Part shown: in pieces, positions 1 through 5,149 of the stretch
How the letters are laid out: each line of letters begins with the position of its first letter
Position numbering within the stretch: the stretch's first letter is position 1
Source of the DNA: a virus
Reading direction: 5' to 3' (one strand)
IMG/VR virus record: IMGVR_UViG_3300031216_000071
Location: 1 to 22,512 of that record
DNA length: 22,512 bases
Made by a program: the position numbers and the translations under genes
The notes under the pieces: generated by a model
The model's database searches: none
What the model was told of the DNA's origin: nothing
The model's input: only the letters and a program-made list of their open reading frames with translations

Positions 1-310
1 TATGATATATAAACTTAAAATATATATAAATAATTAAAATAATTTAAATAATTAATAAATAATTTCCGCTTTGCTTAGACTGTCTAGATGTCTAATAAAA
101 TTACACCACATATGATATATAAACTTATAATATATATAAATAATTAAAATAATTTAAATAATTTAATAAATAATTTCCGCTTTGCTTAGACTGTCTAGAT
201 GTCTAATAAAATTACACCACATATGATATATAAACTTAAAATTTATATAAATAATTAAAATAATTTAAATAATTAATAAATAATTTCCGCTTTGCTTAGA
301 CTGTCTAGAT
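1..310. repeat. 110-bp AT-rich tandem repeats, about 2.8 copies
   Basis: Unit 1 is 1-110, unit 2 is 111-221 (one extra T) and unit 3 runs from 222 to 310, where it breaks off after CTGTCTAGAT. Units are nearly identical. Each has a long A/T block, a short GC-richer core (TTTCCGCTTTGCTTAGAC), a small palindrome (TAGACTGTCTA) and the box ATTACACCACATATGATATA. The array begins at the window edge, so more copies may lie upstream. No ORF fits. A diverged copy lies inverted at 14876-14961. Function is unknown; origin iterons, a packaging site or a regulatory region are possible. Confidence 0.95.
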
Positions 311-380
311 TGGTCATACACCTCCCTACCCCTACCCTATTCGCTTGTAGTCCGACCCAGCGGCGTCGTGGCGTTCTCTA
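311..380. other. GC-rich non-coding patch
   Basis: After the tandem repeats comes a C-rich stretch (CCTCCCTACCCCTACCC at about 321-337), then a patch at about 353-378 that is roughly 70% G+C by eye in an otherwise strongly AT-rich window. CGAC at 353-356 and GTCG at 365-368 could pair. I see no ORF and no tRNA fold. It separates two different repeat arrays and so is probably part of the same functional non-coding region. Confidence 0.5.
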
Positions 381-450
381 GCCTAATTATATATAATTCG
401 ACTCTAAAGCCTAATTACCTATAATTCGATACATAAGTCTAATCATTACA
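381..450. repeat. 28-bp tandem repeats, two full copies plus a degenerate third
   Basis: Units are 381-408 and 409-436, with a degenerate start of a third from 437 (GTCTAATCATTA). The shared core is GCCTAATTA, two variable bases, then TATAATTCGA. The first unit contains the perfect 14-nt palindrome AATTATATATAATT. Size and symmetry fit protein-binding sites such as operators or iterons, but no function can be assigned from sequence. Confidence 0.75.
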
Positions 451-491
451 TTAAATCGCTTACAAGGTCTTTAAAGCTAGCACCCGACCAC

Positions 492-508
492 ATAACAAGG
501 CATTACCA
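492..508. repeat. 17-nt direct repeat shared by both large gaps (copy A)
   Basis: ATAACAAGGCATTACCA lies 19 nt before the first gene start. The same sequence with one mismatch is at 15021-15037, in the other large non-coding gap, in the same orientation. The hexamer ACAAGG is also at 462-467. It may be a transcriptional or replication signal; this is inference. Confidence 0.6.
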
Positions 509-526
509 ATATTTAATATATAGTAT

Positions 527-697
527 ATGATAAACAAACAAGATTCATACACAAGAATATTCTTAAAACAATTTGCAATAATACTTTTTGTAGTATTACT
601 ATTAGACAATTTATGGATTTATAGAATTTTTAATATATCCGTTTTAGTTAGTGTAGTATGGATTTATAGCTTATTTAAAAACAAAACAAACAAATGA
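527..697 (+). CDS. Small membrane protein, 56 aa
   Basis: This short ORF starts with ATG at 527 and ends with TGA at 695-697. It overlaps the next start as ATGA, the usual arrangement for translational coupling. The peptide begins MINKQDSYTRIF and has hydrophobic stretches at about residues 16-29 (FAIILFVVLLL) and 36-50 (FNISVLVSVVWIYSLF). One or two inner-membrane spans with a lysine-rich C-terminus (KNKTNK) are therefore likely. It is the first gene after the repeat region. Function is unknown. A short holin-like or host-membrane role is conceivable but unsupported. Confidence 0.6.
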   Translation: MINKQDSYTRIFLKQFAIILFVVLLLDNLWIYRIFNISVLVSVVWIYSLFKNKTNK

Positions 698-933
698 CAG
701 AAACAGAATTTTTAAAACATCAAGGAGATTACTTCTATTTAAGGACAATGAAATATGTAGTAATGTACACAGCAGAAGATGAACTACAAAATATAAGAGA
801 GAATAATTTAGTATTATTTTTAACATTTGAACAAGGTAGATTCTCTATAAAATATAATGAACTAGCGGAAAAGGCAGAATTAGATTTAACTGAATTTAAA
901 AGAGAAAATCCAGAAATAGAATTTGATGCATAA
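694..933 (+). CDS. Conserved-looking small acidic protein, 79 aa, unknown function
   Basis: I do not recognise a family. The 79-aa product is soluble and rich in Glu and Asp. It has no membrane span or signal peptide, and its C-terminal half (about residues 50-79) looks helical and charged. The start overlaps the preceding stop by 4 nt (ATGA), and the stop TAA overlaps the next start (TAATG at 931-935). The gene is thus locked between a membrane peptide and a sigma-like protein in one translationally coupled unit. That tight coupling is the best evidence that it is real. A partner or regulator of the downstream sigma-like protein is possible but only a guess. Confidence 0.75.
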   Translation: MTETEFLKHQGDYFYLRTMKYVVMYTAEDELQNIRENNLVLFLTFEQGRFSIKYNELAEKAELDLTEFKRENPEIEFDA

Positions 934-1514
934 TGACAGTAGATATAACACAAGCACTCTCGGATAAGATGAAAGACTATTGCCTTATAAATGCAACACA
1001 GTATAGTAGTGATACATCCACGACAACAAGGGCAAATAGATACATAGCAGAAGAAGCACACTCCAAGGTAATGATTAAAATCTGGGAAAGAAATGTGGCT
1101 AATAAATGGGAAGAAAAACATTGTAACGATAACTACTATTTTATAATGTGTAAGATGACAATTCTTAATCAAATAACTACGGAAAACGCAAAGAAAAGAC
1201 AAAGTTATTTAGATTTTAATAACCTATCTCTAGATAAAGAATTAGACGAGGGTTATAAATTTGATTTGTCAGACGAAATAGATATACATAAAAAAGAAGA
1301 AGATGATTTATTCGAAACTAAATTGAAATTTGTAGTAAATACATTGTCCGATTGTGTACATATTACAGACTTTGATGTAGAAATATTTTACTTTTGTTTT
1401 CTTAAAAGAGGTACAATATTAACTGCTGCAAAGAATTTTAAATGTTCAATTCAAACAGTGAGTAATTCAAGATTAAGAATAAAAAACACAATTAAATATT
1501 TGTGGTTAAAATAA
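933..1514 (+). CDS. RNA polymerase sigma factor-like protein (ECF/sigma-70 type)
   Basis: The 193-aa length matches group 4 (ECF) sigma factors. About residues 35-90 resemble region 2: AEEAHSKVMIKIWERN matches the helix often written AEDLVQEVFLKIW, and CKMTILNQITTENAKKRQ matches the ARNLAID-RKRKR segment. An acidic linker follows (about 100-125). About residues 145-190 resemble region 4, with the helix-turn-helix LTAAKNFKCSIQTVSNSRLR. If active, it would direct RNA polymerase to phage promoters. Alternatively it is a divergent DNA-binding regulator. The start overlaps the upstream stop. It lies just upstream of the terminase genes and could drive late transcription. The call rests on pattern similarity, not on a search. 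Confidence 0.65.
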   Translation: MTVDITQALSDKMKDYCLINATQYSSDTSTTTRANRYIAEEAHSKVMIKIWERNVANKWEEKHCNDNYYFIMCKMTILNQITTENAKKRQSYLDFNNLSLDKELDEGYKFDLSDEIDIHKKEEDDLFETKLKFVVNTLSDCVHITDFDVEIFYFCFLKRGTILTAAKNFKCSIQTVSNSRLRIKNTIKYLWLK

Positions 1515-1520
1515 AATAAT

Positions 1521-1528
1521 GTTTTTAG
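1521..1528 (+). promoter_or_regulatory. GTTTTTAG pre-start motif, copy 1
   Basis: GTTTTTAG is followed after 2 nt by the ATG at 1531. Similar sequences precede the starts at 4227, 12756, 15170 and 19274. TTTGTGGTT at 1499-1507 lies 22 nt upstream and resembles the TTTG -33 element of Bacteroidota promoters. The motif's role is unknown. It also argues that the downstream gene starts at 1531. Confidence 0.4.
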
Positions 1529-1530
1529 AT

Positions 1531-1815
1531 ATGAAGAAAGAAGAGTTATTATTAAAAATGGAAGTATTAGATAAAAGAACTTCCGAGTACAAATTACTTA
1601 AAAAAGAGTATGATTTGATAGTATATGTAGTGCCTAATGATGTATATGACAGAGTGTCAGTATATAATGGTAGAGTTCCAGCTGAAGATGTAGCTTGGTT
1701 ATTCACAACATACAACAAATTATTTAAAAGAAAATGGAAGATGTGTCATTGCCCTGGCACAGTTAAGAGGATGATAGCAAAAATAAAAGTAACATATGAA
1801 AGAGAACGAAAGTAA
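1531..1815 (+). CDS. Small conserved phage protein with a CxC motif, unknown function
   Basis: ATG at 1531 gives 94 aa. An ATG at 1519 would add MFLD, but those codons are the recurrent GTTTTTAG pre-start sequence, so I prefer 1531. The N-terminal 30 residues are lysine- and glutamate-rich and probably helical. The C-terminal part has CHCPGTVKRM followed by a basic tail. Small proteins with a cysteine pair and a G-[TK]-hydrophobic-x-x-M pattern are, as I recall, common just upstream of terminase genes in Bacteroidota phages, with no assigned role. The last 20 nt overlap the small terminase subunit gene, which suggests coupled translation. A packaging accessory role is inference. Confidence 0.7.
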   Translation: MKKEELLLKMEVLDKRTSEYKLLKKEYDLIVYVVPNDVYDRVSVYNGRVPAEDVAWLFTTYNKLFKRKWKMCHCPGTVKRMIAKIKVTYERERK

Positions 1816-2248
1816 ACAAAGCAATACGATGAATTCCTACGGGAATAAGGACAGAGACTACACTTGGAGTGATGATGAAGTAGTAGAAGCATTCGAAAGA
1901 TGTAAGCTATGGTTTCTACCTAATCTAGTCAGAAATGCTGATGGGGTGTTAGTAGACACGCATATAGAGAACGTATTCATTGATAATTTCCTTATGAAAG
2001 AGGGTCTATATAGAATGAAGTTAGAAAACATTTATAGAATTAAACCATATTTAAAAGATTATTATGACGAACTATCACAAATTCAAGAAAGTAAACTAGC
2101 ACAATTAGCTTTGTTTAGGAAAGTGGACTCAACAATGGCTAAATTCACATTGTCATCTAAGCATAATTGGAAAGAGAAAACAGAGAATGTCAATACAAAC
2201 ACTAATAAAAATGAATTTGATTTAAAGAGTTTAATAAAATTTAAGTAA
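1796..2248 (+). CDS. terS: Probable terminase small subunit
   Basis: The 150-aa product lies directly before the large terminase subunit, the standard position. The N-terminal 20 residues are polar and disordered-looking. A tryptophan- and acid-rich region follows (YTWSDDEVVEAFERC), then a helical core at about residues 50-105. The C-terminal part, AKFTLSSKHNWKEKTEN at about 118-134, resembles the F-L-L-K-x-x-H-G-Y-K-E-K end of many phage small terminase subunits. The small subunit recognises viral DNA and regulates the large subunit. The start overlaps the previous gene by 20 nt; ATG at 1829 is an alternative. No clear N-terminal helix-turn-helix is visible, so the call leans on position and the C-terminal motif. 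Confidence 0.7.
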   Translation: MKENESKQSNTMNSYGNKDRDYTWSDDEVVEAFERCKLWFLPNLVRNADGVLVDTHIENVFIDNFLMKEGLYRMKLENIYRIKPYLKDYYDELSQIQESKLAQLALFRKVDSTMAKFTLSSKHNWKEKTENVNTNTNKNEFDLKSLIKFK

Positions 2249-2256
2249 TAATTAAT

Positions 2257-3468
2257 ATGGAACAAGTTGTATTTGATACAAAGTTTGAACCTCTATTTGG
2301 TGAAGACTCTAGATATTATATTATATCTGGCGGTAGAGGAAGTTCTAAATCATTTACAGTAGCATCTTATTTATTATTTAAAACTTTCCAAGACAACGAG
2401 GTTATATTATTCACCAGGTACACGATGGTGTCTGCCCATTTGTCAGTTATTCCAGAATTTGTAGAGAAAATAGAATTATTAGAATTAGAAGATTCTTTTA
2501 TTGTCAACAACACGGAAATAATAAATAAACAGACAGGTTCTAGAATTTTGTTTCGTGGATTAAAGACTGGTGCTAAGATTCAAACAGCAGCCTTGAAATC
2601 AATCGCTGGACTTACTACTTGGGTTCTTGATGAAGCGGAAGAACTACACGACCAAAAGTTATTCGATACAATTAACTTTTCTATAAGAACTGTTCTAGCA
2701 GAGAATGAAATCATACTAGTATTCAATCCCCCGACAAAAAAGCACTGGCTATACACTCGATGGTTTCTAGACAAGGGAGTAGAACCTGGCAGCAATATAA
2801 CCCTAGACAACATAACGTATATACACACATCTTATTTGGATAATTATGATAACCTTAACAAAGATATAATAAAAGAATTTGAAGAACTAAAGATAAAAGA
2901 TTATGATAAATATAACAATATTGTATTAGGTGGATTCAAAGATAAGGCAGAGGGATTAATCATAACAAATTGGGAAGTAGGAAAGTTTCCTAGTGTTCGT
3001 GCAGAGTATGGTTTGGACTTTGGATTTTCTAATGACCCTTCTGCTTTAGTTAAATGTCATATAGACCACGCTAAGAAGCTTTTATATGTTAAAGGTCTAT
3101 TATATCAAACAGGAATAATACCTTCTAAGCTTGCAACTCTAGTATCAAATTTATGTGGTAGAGACCTTATCATTGCAGATTCCGCATCACCTGACATTAT
3201 TGCTGAATTAAAAAATGGTGGGTGTAATATTAAACCAGTAAGCAAGGCAAAGATAGTTGATAGATTAGAAATAATGAGAGACTATAAAATCATTGTAGAC
3301 CCCTCATCAACCGATATTATAAATGAATTTAATGAATATTGCTGGGATGAGAACTACGCACTAGGGGATAGACCAGTCGACAAGTATAATCACTACGTAG
3401 ATGCGATTAATTACTATATACTATATAGACATCGAGTAAAGAAAGTGTCAAGATTTAGAATATCTTAA
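2257..3468 (+). CDS. terL: Terminase large subunit (ATPase and nuclease)
   Basis: The 403-aa protein has the full two-domain architecture of PBSX/Terminase_3-type large subunits. In the N-terminal ATPase domain, GGRGSSKS at residues 25-32 is the Walker A loop and WVLDEAEE at 122-129 is Walker B with the catalytic acid (D125, E126). The C-terminal RNase H-like nuclease has three acidic positions: D254 in GLDFGFSNDP, D308 in IIADSASPD and D382 in NHYVDAINYYI. The enzyme pumps DNA into the procapsid through the portal and cuts the concatemer. The start at 2257 follows an AATTAAT tract, 8 nt after the small subunit. Length is normal for the family and no key residue is missing. Confidence 0.96.
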   Translation: MEQVVFDTKFEPLFGEDSRYYIISGGRGSSKSFTVASYLLFKTFQDNEVILFTRYTMVSAHLSVIPEFVEKIELLELEDSFIVNNTEIINKQTGSRILFRGLKTGAKIQTAALKSIAGLTTWVLDEAEELHDQKLFDTINFSIRTVLAENEIILVFNPPTKKHWLYTRWFLDKGVEPGSNITLDNITYIHTSYLDNYDNLNKDIIKEFEELKIKDYDKYNNIVLGGFKDKAEGLIITNWEVGKFPSVRAEYGLDFGFSNDPSALVKCHIDHAKKLLYVKGLLYQTGIIPSKLATLVSNLCGRDLIIADSASPDIIAELKNGGCNIKPVSKAKIVDRLEIMRDYKIIVDPSSTDIINEFNEYCWDENYALGDRPVDKYNHYVDAINYYILYRHRVKKVSRFRIS

Positions 3469-3487
3469 TTAAAAATAACATATAAAT

Positions 3488-4006
3488 ATGACAGTAAAAG
3501 AATATATGACAGTAAAATTATTGTTTGAAAGCTATGATGATGACAAAGAAATAATGAGACAACTATTAAAGCTTAACAAACATTTAACATTAGATGATGC
3601 TAACAAAATGGTTATAAATTACTTAGATGGTGTTCATAAAAAACAAGAAGATGTTATACAGAGATTTACTTACAATGGTGTAGAATTTGGATTAATTCCA
3701 AATCTCGAAAATATGTACACTATTGAATTCTTAGAAATAGAAAGCTACGAAGATAAGACAGACAAAATACACAAACTATTATCAGTACTTTATAGACCTG
3801 TTAAATATTCTATCTTTAAAGGGTATGAGATTGAAAAGTTTGTCGATGCGAATAAGTATTCTGACATAATGCTAGAGATAGACATCAAAATATACCATTC
3901 AGTTATTGGTTTTTTTTTGAGTTTAAACGAAATTTTATTACAAAATACCCAAGAATCTATAACCAGTCTATACCAGAAGAAGGTCAAACAAAAACAAAAC
4001 GATTAA
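3488..4006 (+). CDS. Tail assembly chaperone, short (unshifted) product
   Basis: The 172-aa zero-frame product is the gpG-like tail assembly chaperone. It is mostly helical and acidic at the N-terminus, with hydrophobic segments near residues 100-145. The identity is argued by size and by the T-run at 3910-3918. Beyond the run, the -1 frame stays open to 4194 and encodes a sequence typical of the chaperone extension. After the slip site the zero frame has only about 30 residues, ending in a lysine- and glutamine-rich tail. In tailed phages the short form and its frameshifted partner coat the tape measure and recruit tail tube protein. Here the gene sits next to terminase, about 8.7 kb upstream of the tape measure, instead of beside it. 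Confidence 0.75.
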   Translation: MTVKEYMTVKLLFESYDDDKEIMRQLLKLNKHLTLDDANKMVINYLDGVHKKQEDVIQRFTYNGVEFGLIPNLENMYTIEFLEIESYEDKTDKIHKLLSVLYRPVKYSIFKGYEIEKFVDANKYSDIMLEIDIKIYHSVIGFFLSLNEILLQNTQESITSLYQKKVKQKQND

Positions 4007-4194
4007 TTTCAAAGAGAGAAGAGATAGCAAATAAATATGGGTGGTATAATCAAATAATGATAGCTGCTGACTTTAAGTTCCTAGATATAAGCAAAGTACT
4101 AGACCAACCTGTCGCTGAATTTTTACATTACCTCAACTATATGACAGACAGAAGAGAAGCAGAAGATGAAGAAATAAAGAAATCACAACAGTAA
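3488..4194 (+). CDS. Tail assembly chaperone, -1 frameshift extended product (about 235 aa)
   Basis: Reading 3488-3916 and then shifting back one base at the T-run (continuing from 3916) gives an open frame to TAA at 4192-4194. The extension has no start codon near its beginning. It contains KRLISKREEIANKYGWYNQI, then MIAADFKFLDISKVLD, LHYLNYMTDRREAE and a charged C-terminus. The W-Y-x-x-I-x-x-A-x-x-D/F and S/E-V-L patterns resemble gpT-like extensions of Bacteroidota phage chaperones. The extended form is normally made in a small fraction of translation events and binds the tape measure. A sequencing error in the homopolymer would look the same, but the conserved two-frame arrangement makes programmed frameshifting much more likely. 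Confidence 0.8.
3910..3919 (+). other. -1 ribosomal slippery site
   Basis: The zero-frame codons are GGT TTT TTT TTG, so T_TTT_TTT (3910-3916) or T_TTT_TTG (3913-3919) can re-pair in the -1 frame. It lies about 90 nt before the zero-frame stop. Downstream structure is weak: GTTTAAAC and a short ATTTT/AAAAT pairing, with no obvious strong pseudoknot. Confidence 0.75.
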
Positions 4195-4198
4195 ATGG

Positions 4199-4214
4199 TT
4201 GTTTTTAGATAAAA
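4199..4214 (+). promoter_or_regulatory. GTTTTTAG pre-start motif, copy 2
   Basis: TTGTTTTTAGATAAAA is identical over 16 nt to 19249-19264. It starts 28 nt before the ATG at 4227, just after the chaperone extension stop. Role unknown; promoter or translation leader. Confidence 0.4.
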
Positions 4215-4226
4215 GAAAAAGAATAT

Positions 4227-4682
4227 ATGAATAATAATTTTTATAAAATTTCAGAAAGAATAAAGGAAGTCTTAAATGAAAATCCCTTAGTCAATACTAT
4301 TATATACGCAAGAAATGAAGAAGCGGATATATTAAAGAATAATTTATATCCTCTAGCACATATCAATCCTCAACCTAGTCCATATTCAAATTCAGCGGTT
4401 AATACTTTTGTGTTTGAGATTGGTATTCTAAATCAAAGAACTAGAGATAACAGACATAATGACACAAAGTACTTGGGCAACGATAACCTCATCGATAATC
4501 ACAACACTTGCTATTCTATTTTAAACGAGTTCTTAACCGTTCTAAGCGTTGATAATGATGATAGTATATATATGTTGTCTGTAAGTGATTTAACCCCTAT
4601 ATACCTACAACACGTTAACGGGTTGGATGGTTATGCAGTTACTATAACATTACAAATCGCAAATAATACACAAGTATGTTAG
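4227..4682 (+). CDS. Probable tail terminator / head-tail joining protein
   Basis: The 151-aa protein has a helical N-terminus (residues 1-20), then alternating beta segments (NTIIYARNEEADI, VNTFVFEIGILNQ). A helix follows (CYSILNEFLTVL), then a last pair of strands (DLTPIYLQHVNGLDGYAVTI). This alpha/beta order fits tail terminator proteins of the lambda gpU / HK97-type neck family, which cap the tail tube and dock it to the head. Size and position beside an HK97 gp10-like gene agree with that. There is no decisive motif, so the assignment is by context and general fold pattern. The next gene's ATG overlaps this stop (ATGTTAG at 4676-4682), so translation is likely coupled. Confidence 0.55.
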   Translation: MNNNFYKISERIKEVLNENPLVNTIIYARNEEADILKNNLYPLAHINPQPSPYSNSAVNTFVFEIGILNQRTRDNRHNDTKYLGNDNLIDNHNTCYSILNEFLTVLSVDNDDSIYMLSVSDLTPIYLQHVNGLDGYAVTITLQIANNTQVC

Positions 4683-5143
4683 GAAAGAATTTAAGTAATG
4701 CAGTCCTTGGAATTGCAATCGAATACCAAAATGCTTTTCAGAGATTTTCCCCTGTATTTAACAGTGATTTAAGAAAGAGTATAAAGTTGAAAAGAACTGA
4801 AAATGGTTTTCTAATCAATGGTTTAAATTATTTTGAGTTTTTAGATAAGGGAGTAAGTGGTAGTTTAAATGCTAAGAACGCATATTCTATATTCCAGTAT
4901 GATACACCATTCTCTTATAAAGATAAAAAACCTAGACTTGACCAAGGCTTAGGTGATTGGGCAAAGAGTAAAGGGATTAATAAATATGCAGTACAGAACT
5001 CTATATTCAGAAAGGGTATAGTACCTAGAAAGATTACACAAAAGGTAGAGGTTCAATTGGCAAGGGGTAGAGGTGTAGAAGATAGAATAGCAGAGGGATT
5101 CTCTAAAGATTTAAATGATTACTTTAAAAATAAAAATAAATAA
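4676..5143 (+). CDS. HK97 gp10-like head-tail connector / tail completion protein
   Basis: The 155-aa product matches the pattern of HK97 gp10-like proteins. An N-terminal helix is followed by the paired element FNSDLRKSIKLKRTENGFLI. The hallmark YFEFLDKGVSGS follows (family form: Y-A-x-x-V-E-x-G-T). A central insert is near residues 70-105, then RKGIVPRKITQKVE (family: G-x-x-P-x-P-F). The protein joins the neck or completes the tail. The start overlaps the preceding stop by 7 nt, which supports co-translation. The C-terminus is lysine- and asparagine-rich. A short coding stretch at 4837-4848 coincidentally contains GTTTTTAGATAA. Confidence 0.7.
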   Translation: MLGKNLSNAVLGIAIEYQNAFQRFSPVFNSDLRKSIKLKRTENGFLINGLNYFEFLDKGVSGSLNAKNAYSIFQYDTPFSYKDKKPRLDQGLGDWAKSKGINKYAVQNSIFRKGIVPRKITQKVEVQLARGRGVEDRIAEGFSKDLNDYFKNKNK

Positions 5144-5149
5144 AAAAAT

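Noticed and set aside
1-310. CRISPR array
   Set aside because: Units are about 110 bp and contiguous, with no unique spacers between them.
311-380. tRNA or other structured RNA gene in the GC-rich patch
   Set aside because: No cloverleaf, T-loop GTTCGA context or acceptor pairing could be found; only a 4-bp pairing is visible.
735-1202. 155-codon minus-strand ORF across two small genes
   Set aside because: It is opposite the coupled + strand genes and its Cys/Phe-rich product has no family features.
4007-4194. Separate small gene or a pseudogene remnant after the chaperone
   Set aside because: The open frame has no early start codon and continues from the T-run in the -1 frame, so it is better explained as a frameshift extension.
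4837-4848. A sixth GTTTTTAG motif (GTTTTTAGATAA)
   Set aside because: It lies within the HK97 gp10-like coding sequence (EFLDKG) and is not before a start; counted as coincidence. It is a reminder that the motif is AT-rich.
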